Assembly: GCA_031404455.1 (NCBI GenBank)
Contig: JANNHP010000111.1
Span: 1 to 24,722 of the forward strand
DNA from: JANNHP01 sp031404455
GTDB lineage: Bacteria; Planctomycetota; JAJSAM01; JAJVHW01
Length of the DNA stretch: 24,722 bases
Direction of reading: 5' to 3'
In this document: piece after piece, positions 1 through 6,867 of the stretch
Layout: the number at the start of each line of letters is the position of its first letter
Position numbering within the stretch: the first letter of the stretch is position 1
Notes under the pieces: generated by a model
Told to the model about the DNA's origin: nothing
Seen by the model: only the letters and a program-made list of their open reading frames with translations
The model's database searches: none
Translations under genes and position numbers: made by a program

Positions 1-49
1 CGCGGCGGCCAGGTGTCTCATCGGCGCGATGCTCATGCGGCGCCGCGGG

Positions 50-370
50 TCAGACGAGCCTGAACGCCTCGGTGACGACGATGTCGAGGACGCCGTTCAC
101 GATGCGCTGGATCTTCGCCTTCGCGAGACCCGCCTGCGCCAGCGCCTCCATCTTCGCGTTGTCCTTGCGCGACTGGACGAGCCACGCGAAGTCGTCCTTC
201 GAGAGTTCCCCGGCGACGAGCAGCGCCGTCCACTCCTCGATCTTCGCGCTGCTCTCCGCGAGGAACGCCTTCGCATCCTTCGTCGCTGACTTCGCGTGGT
301 CGCCCGCCTCCGCGGCGGCGAACGCCGCGACCTTCTTCTCGAGACCCTTCACGAACGCCTTCTTGCCCAT
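50..370 (-). CDS. Small helical hypothetical protein (106 aa)
   Basis: No family recognised. The protein is Ala/Lys/Glu-rich and looks almost wholly alpha-helical, with no signal peptide, cysteine or membrane segment. It starts MGKKAFVKGLEKKVAAF and ends with a hydrophobic helix (IQRIVNGVLDIVVTEAF). The ATG has GGAG about 8 nt upstream. The stop codon of the lipoprotein gene before it lies only 3 bases from this ATG, so the two are probably one transcript and translationally coupled. Codons end mostly in G or C, which supports real coding. It could be a soluble partner of the lipoprotein, but that is only inference from adjacency. Confidence 0.72.
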   Translation of the reverse strand: MGKKAFVKGLEKKVAAFAAAEAGDHAKSATKDAKAFLAESSAKIEEWTALLVAGELSKDDFAWLVQSRKDNAKMEALAQAGLAKAKIQRIVNGVLDIVVTEAFRLV

Positions 371-373
371 GGT

Positions 374-829
374 TCACTCCGCCGGTTTGCCCTGCTCGAG
401 CCGGATGATCCGGTCGAACGCGCCCTCGATCTCGCCCGCGGCCTCGTTCACGAACGCGGGGGACAGCCGCGCGCCCTGCGCCGACGTTCCCTTCCACCGC
501 TCGACGAAGCCGCCCATCAGGTGGCCCTTCGGGTCCCGCATGAGCGCCCACTGCGCCACCGTCTCCGCGTTCTCTGCCTTGCCCTTCTCGTACTCGTACG
601 CCTTGCGCATGCCGAGGACGAGCGCGTCGCAGCTCGCCGCGTGCTCCGCGTACGGCTCCGTCGCCTGCTCGACGAGGACCATCGCCTCGGCCTTGAGACT
701 CGTCGCCGTCTCGAACGAGTGCGGGTCGTGGCTGGAGATGAGCGAGCAGCCCGCGAGGACGACGAAGAGCGCGGGCAGGGCGGCACGCGTGACGGCGCGG
801 CGGAGCATCCCCGGCGAGATCGATCGCAT
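374..829 (-). CDS. Putative lipoprotein, unknown function (151 aa)
   Basis: The N-terminus is a lipoprotein signal: basic residues, a hydrophobic stretch and an LAGC lipobox with Cys28 as the likely lipidated residue. The mature part is about 120 residues, rich in Ala/Glu and mainly helical, with no recognised domain. The open frame extends further upstream, but the start at 829 is chosen because an AAGGAGGG Shine-Dalgarno lies about 8 nt before it and the signal peptide begins there. It is followed 3 bases later by the 106-aa gene and preceded, across 71 bases, by the 489-aa secreted protein. All three probably belong to one minus-strand unit. Confidence 0.8.
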   Translation of the reverse strand: MRSISPGMLRRAVTRAALPALFVVLAGCSLISSHDPHSFETATSLKAEAMVLVEQATEPYAEHAASCDALVLGMRKAYEYEKGKAENAETVAQWALMRDPKGHLMGGFVERWKGTSAQGARLSPAFVNEAAGEIEGAFDRIIRLEQGKPAE

Positions 830-900
830 CGTTCGGCCCTCCTTCGGCGAGCGATGCTCCGGGCGGCAGGGGGCCGGAGCAAGGACCAAGACGCGCGCGG

Positions 901-2370
901 CTACTTCATCTCCCGCAGCCAGCGGACGAAACGCCCCTCGAGCGCCTCGACGTCGATGTTGCAGGAGAGCGCCAGCGCCTCGTGGAACTCGTGGCCCTTC
1001 GCAAGCCGCGCGAGCAGTTCGCGCAGGTCCTCGGGCCGGCCCGCCAGGAAGTAAGCCGCGAGGCCGTACGCCATCAGGCCGTCGTCTTTCGTCATGGAGT
1101 TGAGCGGAAGACCCGTGAGGACGCGAAGGTTCGGCGCGACGCCCTTCTCCACGACGAGCCGTTTCACAGTGAGCACCCAATCATAGCCGCCGTCGGCGAG
1201 TTCGCGCGAGACCGAGTCGTCGGCATACCTCGTCTCCTTGACGAAGACCGTGAGCCGCGTGCCGAGGAGCGCGTGGGTCAGGTACATGCCCGCGCCCTCG
1301 CTCAGCCAGCCGGGCGCGTCGAAGAGGCGCCCCACGTCGGGGCTCCAGACGGCGGACGCGAAGGTGTGCCGCGCGGTCGAATCGAGCCGCTCGGCAGGGT
1401 CCTCCTTGGCGATCACGAGCCGGGTCCGGTCCAGCCAGTACGACGTCAGTCCCCGCACCGACTTCCTGTGTCCGTCGGACACTTCGGGGTGCGAATCGAG
1501 CAGACGCTCGCCCTCGCGGACGTTTGCGACCACGTCGACGATCAGACCCTTCCTGTACTGCGTCGAAACGCCGAGCGCCTTCTCGTAGAGGAGGCGCGCG
1601 CCCATCACCGTCGCCGCGACGGCCTGCGCGTCGGCGAGCGGGAGGCGCGAGTTCAGCGTGAAGTCGGCCGTCGCGAGGCAGGCCGCGTACTCGGACGTCT
1701 TCTGAGGGAGCGCCGCCGCGGCGGGCTTCGCGGTCTTCTTCGCCTCGGCCGCGAACTCGCGGATGCGCCGCCGCCGCGCGGCCAGATCGGCCGACTCCTT
1801 CAGGATCCAGCGGCCGTCCACGAGCTTCTCGCCGCTGCGGTCGCGCAGACCCTCGTCGTCGGGATAGAGCGCCACGAGCGTCCGCAGCACGCGGTCGCGG
1901 ATGCCCGCGGTGTGCCAGTCCTCGGCGCGCGCGAGGAACGGCTCGAGCGCCTCGCGCATCGGATCGACGATCTCCGCGTGCCGCTTCTCCCACTCGGGGA
2001 GGAGTTCCTTCTTCTCGTCGAAGAACGGCTTCGTGGACGTCTGCTTCCACGTCCGGTCCTTCTGGCGCTTGAACCGAAGCCACGCGCGGCCCTTCTCGTT
2101 GTCGGAGTCGATGAGGAGGAGCGCCTCGGCGACCTGCGCGCGCTCGATGAAGAGCGTGGACGCCTCGCACCACTGCCCGAGCTGTTCGAGCTGCGCGATG
2201 AAGGGCTCCTCCGCCTTCGCTACCTCGCTCGCGAAGCCGGCGCTGGTATCCGGCACGACGGGGACGCGGCCGATTGTCCCGCCCTTCGCGAGGACGTCCG
2301 TCGCGCCGAGGGCGAGGACCGCGAGGAGCGCGAGCCCCGGAGCGGTTCTGCGGAAGGGTCCCCGTGCCAT
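901..2370 (-). CDS. Secreted gluzincin-like protein with degenerate HExxH site (489 aa)
   Basis: The start at 2370 gives a clear Sec signal peptide (FRRTAPGLALLAVLALG, then a cleavage region near TDVLAKG). A long charged helical region follows to about residue 200. The C-terminal half resembles the DUF1570/peptidase_MA-like gluzincin fold found in planctomycete exported proteins. The segment APGWLSEGAGMYL (Glu358) matches the downstream 'W-x-x-E-G' ligand motif. Where HExxH is expected the sequence reads H335-T-F-A-S339, so the catalytic Glu and second zinc His are missing. It is therefore probably a non-catalytic paralogue. The ATG has no Shine-Dalgarno, but TATCCT sits 8 nt before it. The family assignment is moderate; a true secretory gene is near certain. 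Confidence 0.75.
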   Translation of the reverse strand: MARGPFRRTAPGLALLAVLALGATDVLAKGGTIGRVPVVPDTSAGFASEVAKAEEPFIAQLEQLGQWCEASTLFIERAQVAEALLLIDSDNEKGRAWLRFKRQKDRTWKQTSTKPFFDEKKELLPEWEKRHAEIVDPMREALEPFLARAEDWHTAGIRDRVLRTLVALYPDDEGLRDRSGEKLVDGRWILKESADLAARRRRIREFAAEAKKTAKPAAAALPQKTSEYAACLATADFTLNSRLPLADAQAVAATVMGARLLYEKALGVSTQYRKGLIVDVVANVREGERLLDSHPEVSDGHRKSVRGLTSYWLDRTRLVIAKEDPAERLDSTARHTFASAVWSPDVGRLFDAPGWLSEGAGMYLTHALLGTRLTVFVKETRYADDSVSRELADGGYDWVLTVKRLVVEKGVAPNLRVLTGLPLNSMTKDDGLMAYGLAAYFLAGRPEDLRELLARLAKGHEFHEALALSCNIDVEALEGRFVRWLREMK

Positions 2371-2378
2371 CGGCCGGG

Positions 2379-2384
2379 AGGATA
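2379..2384 (-). promoter_or_regulatory. Candidate -10 box (TATCCT), leaderless start
   Basis: On the minus strand TATCCT is followed by 8 nt and then the ATG at 2370. There is no Shine-Dalgarno. A -10 at this distance would start transcription at or within a few bases of the ATG. No convincing -35 was seen. Confidence 0.4.
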
Positions 2385-2396
2385 TCGCGCGCGGCG

Positions 2397-2585
2397 CTAC
2401 GTTTCCCGCGCCTTCACGATCTCCATGCACCGCCGCCGCCGCCGCCGCCTCACGTACTCCGTCTCGCTGTAGAAGTCGCGGAAGAGGCCCATGACGCCCC
2501 GCTCGAGTTGACGCACCGTCGTTCGCTTCGGCAATCCGTCGACCTCGAAGAGCGTGGTCGGCAGGAACTTGCTGCCGAAGGTCAT
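2397..2585 (-). CDS. Small basic hypothetical protein (62 aa)
   Basis: The peptide starts MTFGSKFLPTTLFEVDGLPK and carries a run of seven arginines near residues 46-52, encoded by AGG followed by six CGG codons. Its third codon positions are almost all G or C, which argues for real coding. It lies 26 bases before the 489-aa secreted protein on the same strand. No Shine-Dalgarno is visible before the ATG, and no domain is recognised. The basic tail could bind nucleic acid or an acidic partner, but this is speculation. Confidence 0.5.
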   Translation of the reverse strand: MTFGSKFLPTTLFEVDGLPKRTTVRQLERGVMGLFRDFYSETEYVRRRRRRRCMEIVKARET

Positions 2586-2633
2586 GGCGCCCGACGCGAT
2601 GGTTCCAATCGCGTCTACCCACGGCGACGAGGA

Positions 2634-2639
2634 TAGCCT
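2634..2639 (+). promoter_or_regulatory. Candidate -10 box (TAGCCT), leaderless start
   Basis: TAGCCT lies 9 nt before the ATG at 2649. No Shine-Dalgarno is visible in the preceding 15 bases and no -35 hexamer is obvious. The spacing matches that at 2379-2384, 9340-9345 and 14541-14546. Confidence 0.4.
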
Positions 2640-2648
2640 TCATCGCGC

Positions 2649-3527
2649 ATGGGCCTGCTCCGCCAAGCGCTCAAGAAGACCGGAATCGTGGCGCGTCCGC
2701 GCGACGTGCTCGTCACCGGACTCCCAAGATCCGGGACCACGCTCACGTGTCACCTCTTGCAGAAGCTTCCGGACACCGTCGCGCTGCACGAGCCGATGGC
2801 GTTCCGCCGCTTCACCGACGGACGGTCGCGGAACGAGATCCTGGGCGACATCGAGCGCTTCCTGAAGAAGCAGCGTCAGTCGATCCGCGAACGCGGCACG
2901 GCGTTCTCGAAGCACAGCGAGGGCAAGGTCCCCGACAACCCGGTCGGCGCGAAGCGCAACGAGGAAGGCAAGCGCACCAACGAGGGGATGGACCGCGGCG
3001 AGATCGAGATCGACAAGCCGCTCCCGACCGACTTCATGCTCGTCGTGAAGCACAACTCCTCGTTCACGGGACTCCTCGATTCGCTGGTGACGCGCTTCGA
3101 GGTCTTCGCGGTCATGCGCAACCCGCTCGGCGTGCTCGGCTCGTGGAACAGCATCTCGCTCGAGGTCGGGAGGGGACACGTGCCCGCGGCGGAGAAGCTC
3201 GATCCGGCTCTGCGCGACGACCTCGCGAAGATCGACGACGTCGTGGACCGGCAGATCCGCATCCTCCAGTGGTTCTACGGGCGCTACCGCGACCTGCTGC
3301 CGGCCGAGCGCATCATCCAGTACGAGGACGTCGTCGCGACGCGCGGCAAGCGCCTCGCCGTCATCAACCCGCTCGCGGCGTCGCTCGACGAACCGCTCGA
3401 GAGCCGCAACAAGAACAAGCTCTACGACGGCGAGGCGATGAAGGCGATCGGCCGGCGCCTGCTCGCGAGCGACGGCGCGTACTGGCACTTCTACTCGCGC
3501 GAGAGCGTCGAGGAGTTGATTGGGTAG
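2649..3527 (+). CDS. Sulfotransferase family protein (292 aa)
   Basis: This is a PAPS-dependent sulfotransferase fold. The 5'-phosphosulfate loop is LPRSGTT (residues 25-31), and the 3'-phosphate site is the R-x7-S pattern with Arg157 and Ser165 in RNPLGVLGSWNS. ALHEP near residue 49 may hold the catalytic His. There is no signal peptide or TM, so it acts in the cytoplasm; the acceptor (glycan or other) cannot be read from sequence. It is a clear paralogue of the protein at 4609-5499: both share KVPDNPVGA, VVKH, a YEDxVA(S/T)RGK block and ASLDEPLxSRN. It is transcribed divergently from the 62-aa gene and ends 51 bases before a REP-type palindrome pair. Confidence 0.85.
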   Translation: MGLLRQALKKTGIVARPRDVLVTGLPRSGTTLTCHLLQKLPDTVALHEPMAFRRFTDGRSRNEILGDIERFLKKQRQSIRERGTAFSKHSEGKVPDNPVGAKRNEEGKRTNEGMDRGEIEIDKPLPTDFMLVVKHNSSFTGLLDSLVTRFEVFAVMRNPLGVLGSWNSISLEVGRGHVPAAEKLDPALRDDLAKIDDVVDRQIRILQWFYGRYRDLLPAERIIQYEDVVATRGKRLAVINPLAASLDEPLESRNKNKLYDGEAMKAIGRRLLASDGAYWHFYSRESVEELIG

Positions 3528-3577
3528 AGGACCCGAGTGCCGGTCATCGAAGCGGAGCAGGTCGCACGCTTTCGCTC

Positions 3578-3677
3578 GTAGGGGCGGGTTTCGAACCCGC
3601 CCTCGGCGGAGGGATGCTCAGATGCCGTCCGATCCGGGAGACAGGCGTCCGCGGGCGGGTTTGAAACCCACCCCTAC
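3578..3677. repeat. REPIN-like inverted pair of GTAGGGGCGGGTTT palindromes
   Basis: Two 25-bp palindromic units face each other. The left (3578-3602) reads GTAGGGGCGGGTTTC then GAACCCGCCC. The right (3653-3677) is its inverse with two mismatches and ends CACCCCTAC. They are separated by 50 bases, so the whole can fold into one long hairpin. This doublet arrangement is that of REPINs. It lies in the 201-base gap between two convergent sulfotransferase genes and could act as a bidirectional terminator. A third unit of the same family is at 20961-20989. No RAYT transposase is in the window. Confidence 0.75.
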
Positions 3678-3728
3678 ACGAATTGTCGTTGCCCGGTCGC
3701 CCGCGCCCCGCATCAGGTGGTCGCTCGC

Positions 3729-4469
3729 CTACGCGAAGTTCGGCCAGAGCGCCCGGTCGATGGCCCAATCGCGGACGAGGACATCCACCTCGGGCGCGTA
3801 GAGCGCGCGGAGCTGTTCCTTCATCCCGGGCGACGTGAGCCACGGATCGGGGCCGCCGCCGTCGGTCGACGTCCAACTGCGCTCCTGCGCCGTGCGGAGC
3901 GGGTGCGACTCGAGGCCCATGGCGCGCCATGCGCGATCGGCCGCGGCCTGCGGCGCGTCGCGGACGGCCTCGTACTGCAGGACGACGAACCGTTCGCGCG
4001 GGAACTCCCGCGCCCACGCGGCGAGCTGCGTTGCGTACATCCCGCCCCAGAGCGAGTCGTTGCCTTTGTCGCGCGTCCATCCGAGAAAGACGCGGCGGTC
4101 GTCCGGAGACGGCACGCCCGGACGGCCCGCGTACCAGCGCATCGCCGAAGCGAAGCGCTCGACCGGATCGCGCAGGAGCACGATGAGCGCGACGTCGTCG
4201 CGGCACGCGCGCCGGGCGAGGGGCGGGACCCAGAGACACCGCAGGTACGACGGCGTGAAGTCGCCGGCGCACCTGCCCGCGTCGAAGAGCGACGCATACT
4301 CGGCGGCGGCGGCGTCCGTCCACGGCTCGACGAGAAACCGGTCGAAGAAGTGGACCTCCTTGCGGCCGTCGATTGCGAGCGCCACGCCCGGATGCTGCAC
4401 GAGGAGCTCGGCGAACCACGTCGTGCCGCATCGCTGCGCGCCGATCCCGAGCCACGCCGGACCTGACAT
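3729..4469 (-). CDS. Sulfotransferase, heparan-sulfotransferase-like type (246 aa)
   Basis: This is a short sulfotransferase-domain protein. The 5'-phosphosulfate loop is GAQRCGTTW (residues 10-18). It is followed by KEVHFFD (37-43), which is typical of the NDST/Sulfotransfer_1 type. The 3'-phosphate pattern is Arg100-x7-Ser108 in RDPVERFASAMRWY. It belongs to a different branch from the two sulfotransferases on either side. The open frame extends 30 codons further upstream, but that part is translated repeat DNA, so the Met at 4469 is preferred. A weak AAGG lies 6 nt before it. It probably sulfates a glycan made in the same cluster; the acceptor is unknown. Confidence 0.82.
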   Translation of the reverse strand: MSGPAWLGIGAQRCGTTWFAELLVQHPGVALAIDGRKEVHFFDRFLVEPWTDAAAAEYASLFDAGRCAGDFTPSYLRCLWVPPLARRACRDDVALIVLLRDPVERFASAMRWYAGRPGVPSPDDRRVFLGWTRDKGNDSLWGGMYATQLAAWAREFPRERFVVLQYEAVRDAPQAAADRAWRAMGLESHPLRTAQERSWTSTDGGGPDPWLTSPGMKEQLRALYAPEVDVLVRDWAIDRALWPNFA

Positions 4470-4481
4470 GCAGAGCCTTGT

Positions 4482-4626
4482 ACTTCGGGGACGGTCCTGG
4501 ACTTTCGGACTTTCCCGCGCCGCCGGCGGTCCCCCCGCCGAGGCTCGATCCAGCCTCAAACGTCAACAGGTCAGGACCGTCCCCGAGAAGTATCGAAAGT
4601 TAAAAAGTTCAGGACCGTCCCCGAGC
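4482..4626. repeat. Cluster of three GGGGACGGTCCTG repeat units
   Basis: One unit reads on the plus strand (CTTCGGGGACGGTCCTGGAC, 4483-4502). Two read on the minus strand (core 4572-4585 and 4610-4625, both CTCGGGGACGGTCCTGA on that strand). Flanks are also shared: ACTTTC-type AT-rich segments follow the core in the first and third units. The cluster fills the gap between two sulfotransferase genes. The unit at 4610-4625 forms the last codons and TGA stop of the upstream gene. Related cores occur at 8738-8751 and near 17641-17651. This looks like a REP-type family; mobility is not shown. Confidence 0.65.
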
Positions 4627-5499
4627 CAGGTCCTCGACGTCGGCCGGCGCGTAGAACTGTCGCCATGCGCCGCCGTTCTCGGAACGGTCGTCCGCCAGCA
4701 GACGGTCTGCGAGACGGCGCATCGTCTCCGCCGAGTAGAGCTCGCTGCGGTTGCGGCTCGCGAGCGGCTCGTCGAGCGACGCCGCCGCGGGGACGAGCGC
4801 AGCGAGCGCCTTCCCGCGCGACGCGACGAGATCCTCGTAACGCACGATCCGCGAGCGGTCGAAGAGGCGCGCGTACCGCTCGAAGTACCAGTTCACGAGA
4901 TGGAGCTGACGCGCGGTGGCGTCGGGCAGTCGTTCCAGCGTCTGCGCGAGTCCGGGGACGAGCCGCTCGGTCGCGGGGACGCGGCCGTCGCGAATGTGGA
5001 GTTCCACGCTGTTCCACGAGCAGAGCACCGGCAGCGGGTTGCGGACGATCGCGATCATCGGGAACCGCGGGGCGAGCGCCTCGACGAGCACCGTGAAGAG
5101 CGCCGGATGCTTGACGACGAGCGTGAAGCCGTCGGTGACCGGACGTTCGATCGTCACCTCGCCCTTCGTCACGATCCGGCGCCGCGCGCCCGACGCGCCG
5201 ATCTCCGCGCCGACCGGGTTGTCCGGCACCTTGCCGTCGACCTGTTTCGACGGAGCGACGCCGCGCTCGAGCACCGAACTGCGCGTCTCCGCGCACCAGC
5301 GCTCGACGATCCCGCGAATCTCCTCCGCGTCCGTCACGCCGAAGAAGCGGCTCACGTCCATCGGTTCGTGGAGCGCGACGACGTTGTCGAGCTTGTTCAG
5401 GAGATGGCAGGAGAGCGTCGTCCCCGAGCGGGGGATGCCCGTGACGAGCACGTCGCGCGCGCCGCTACCAGAGGGCGGGCGCTTGCCGAAGAAGCTCAA
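4609..5499 (-). CDS. Sulfotransferase family protein, paralogue of the 2649 gene (296 aa)
   Basis: This is a PAPS-dependent sulfotransferase fold with GIPRSGTT (residues 21-28) as the 5'-phosphosulfate loop. Arg153 and Ser161 lie in RNPLPVLCSWNS as the 3'-phosphate site. KVPDNPVGA and ASLDEPLASRN match the 292-aa paralogue. It is cytoplasmic, with no signal or TM. The start is TTG at 5499, supported by GGAGG 7 nt upstream inside a long purine run. The gene overlaps the 3' end of the glycosyltransferase gene by 35 bases, so the two are co-transcribed. Its last residues (ARGRS-stop) are encoded by a GGGGACGGTCCTGA repeat, so the natural C-terminus may have been replaced by repeat insertion. Confidence 0.84.
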   Translation of the reverse strand: MSFFGKRPPSGSGARDVLVTGIPRSGTTLSCHLLNKLDNVVALHEPMDVSRFFGVTDAEEIRGIVERWCAETRSSVLERGVAPSKQVDGKVPDNPVGAEIGASGARRRIVTKGEVTIERPVTDGFTLVVKHPALFTVLVEALAPRFPMIAIVRNPLPVLCSWNSVELHIRDGRVPATERLVPGLAQTLERLPDATARQLHLVNWYFERYARLFDRSRIVRYEDLVASRGKALAALVPAAASLDEPLASRNRSELYSAETMRRLADRLLADDRSENGGAWRQFYAPADVEDLARGRS

Positions 5500-6394
5500 G
5501 GAACTTCCTCCTCTCCTCCTCGAGTCCGTGACGCGCGGCCGTCGCGCGGCCCGCGGCGATCATCGCGTCGCGCGTCGCGGGCGGCATCGCGAGCGCGTCT
5601 TCCGTCGCGGCGACGATCGCGTCCTCGTCGAACGCGGGCATCCGGCAGTTGACGGCGTCGACGCAGAACTCGCGGTTGCCGATCGCGTCGGGGCAGACGA
5701 CGAGAGCGCCGAGCGCCATCGCCTCGAGCGCCGGGAGATAGAAGCCCTCGGCGGCGAGCGGGACGAACAGCGCCGTCCGCGCGCGGGAGAGCCGGGCCAG
5801 GAACTCGGCGCGGGGCAGGCGCGCGTCGAGGAGCGACACGCTGCGGCCCGTCCGGGTGAGGCGCTTCGCGAGTTTGCGCGCGACGAGCGGTTGCTTCACT
5901 CCCACGACGAGGAGGTCCGTGTCGCGCGCCGATGCCGCGGGCGCGTCGCCCACGTTGACCGCGTTCGGGATCACCACGACCGGCCCGTTCGGCGGCCCTG
6001 CCTCCTGGATGGCAGAGGCCACCTCGCCGCTCACGCAGATACGGATCGCGCGGTGGCGCAGCAGCGCGCGGCGCGGGTCGCCGTCGTTCGCGTGGCGCAC
6101 TCCGGCGATCAGGTTGAGGATCGGGATCTTCGAGTTCGCGCGTTCGTCGGGAGCCAGGTGCTCCCAGTCGAGCGCGCCGAGGAAGTAGAGGTCGGGCTTC
6201 ACCGCGTCGCGCGTCGGCACGACGTGCTGACGCACGTTGCGCCAGGGGTTCTCCTCCGTCCACACGGAGTCGGGCGTGAACACGATGCGCGGCGTGTGAT
6301 CGCCCGACGCGAGCGTGTGGCAGAAGAAGTCCCACACCTTCAGGTGGCCGCCGGTGAGTCCGCGGAGGCGGCGGAAGAAGAGGACCGTCTTCAT
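5465..6394 (-). CDS. Glycosyltransferase, GT4-like (309 aa)
   Basis: This is a GT-B type glycosyltransferase. The N-terminal half starts MKTVLFFRRLRGLTGGHLKV, with the glycine pair expected at a GT4 donor/acceptor cleft. The C-terminal half has VSGEVASAIQEAG and VIPNAVN. It also has the nucleotide-sugar E-x7-E motif (Glu216 to Glu224) within EGFYLPALEAMALGALVVCP. There is no signal peptide. An in-frame GTG lies four codons upstream at 6406. The ATG at 6394 is preferred because a GAGGGAG lies about 11 nt before it but touches the GTG. It heads a unit with the TTG-start sulfotransferase and probably the 246-aa one. Sugar and acceptor are unknown. Confidence 0.82.
   Translation of the reverse strand: MKTVLFFRRLRGLTGGHLKVWDFFCHTLASGDHTPRIVFTPDSVWTEENPWRNVRQHVVPTRDAVKPDLYFLGALDWEHLAPDERANSKIPILNLIAGVRHANDGDPRRALLRHRAIRICVSGEVASAIQEAGPPNGPVVVIPNAVNVGDAPAASARDTDLLVVGVKQPLVARKLAKRLTRTGRSVSLLDARLPRAEFLARLSRARTALFVPLAAEGFYLPALEAMALGALVVCPDAIGNREFCVDAVNCRMPAFDEDAIVAATEDALAMPPATRDAMIAAGRATAARHGLEEERRKFLELLRQAPALW
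5507..5511 (-). promoter_or_regulatory. Shine-Dalgarno (GGAGG) that fixes a TTG start
   Basis: The minus strand carries AGGAGGAGAGGAGG just before the sulfotransferase. The nearest GGAGG is 7 nt from the TTG at 5499. No ATG or GTG sits at a comparable distance. The motif lies inside the coding sequence of the glycosyltransferase. Confidence 0.6.
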
Positions 6395-6535
6395 GGCGCG
6401 CAGCACTCCCTCGACCGTCGTTCCCGGCCCACCGAGTCGATCATTCGGCGCGGCCGAGACTCGCCACCCGGTTCGACCTGTCCGCGTTCAAGAACCCTCC
6501 GGAGCCGGCCCGCGCGCCAACGGCTCGAAGCCTGC

Positions 6536-6564
6536 ATCTTGCGCGCGACTTGCGCGCGCAAGAT
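6536..6564 (-). terminator. Perfect 12-bp hairpin at the stop of the DUF4177-like gene
   Basis: Arms 6536-6547 (ATCTTGCGCGCG) and 6553-6564 are perfectly complementary around a 5-nt loop. The stem begins on the last base of the TGA stop (6564-6566). No T tract follows on the minus strand, so it would be a U-less terminator or an mRNA 3'-end stabiliser. Confidence 0.55.
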
Positions 6565-6767
6565 CAGAAGTTGATGTCGTGCGTCGCCTGACGCTTCACG
6601 AACCACGACATCTTCGTGAGGTCGTCCGACTTGCCCGACTTCCAGTCGCCGGCGAGCACCGAGACGAGTTCCCAGCCGCTGCGGCCGAGTTCCCACACCT
6701 GCTCCTCCCGCTCCTTCGTCGCGGAGGAGTCCATCACCACGATGTCGTACTTGAAGAGGGCGGCCAT
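6564..6767 (-). CDS. DUF4177-like small protein (67 aa)
   Basis: The protein has the layout of DUF4177: an opening beta strand (FKYDIVVMDSS), a central helix, and the motif ELGRSGWELVSVLAG, followed by a strand with WFVKRQ. Function is unknown for the family. The length is right for a complete domain, and there is no signal or TM. The ATG at 6767 has AAGGAG about 10 nt upstream. The gene is monocistronic, with a candidate promoter (TACACT at 6800-6805) on one side and a perfect hairpin at its stop on the other. It is divergent from the PEGA lipoprotein gene. Confidence 0.8.
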   Translation of the reverse strand: MAALFKYDIVVMDSSATKEREEQVWELGRSGWELVSVLAGDWKSGKSDDLTKMSWFVKRQATHDINF

Positions 6768-6799
6768 CGCTCACGACTCCTTGGCTCGGGGGAGGCGCG

Positions 6800-6805
6800 A
6801 GTGTA
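6800..6805 (-). promoter_or_regulatory. Candidate -10 box (TACACT) for the DUF4177-like gene
   Basis: TACACT on the minus strand lies 32 nt before the ATG at 6767, leaving room for a leader with the AAGGAG site. The same hexamer occurs before mcsA. No -35 was recognised. Confidence 0.35.
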
Positions 6806-6830
6806 GTGGGCGCGCGGTTCGCGTCCGTGC

Positions 6831-6836
6831 TATGTT
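6831..6836 (+). promoter_or_regulatory. Candidate -10 box (TATGTT) for the lipoprotein-murD unit
   Basis: TATGTT lies about 16 nt before the GGAGGAAA Shine-Dalgarno of the PEGA lipoprotein gene and in the only A/T-rich spot of this divergent gap. No -35 match was seen. Confidence 0.35.
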
Positions 6837-6867
6837 CCTGCCTCGACGCCCCGGAGGAAACGCCCGG

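Noticed and set aside
37..46. GCGGCGCCGC palindrome near the left edge, after the 106-aa gene
   Set aside because: Ten bases with no loop, common at this G+C; the first 49 bases show nothing else and the neighbour lies outside the window.
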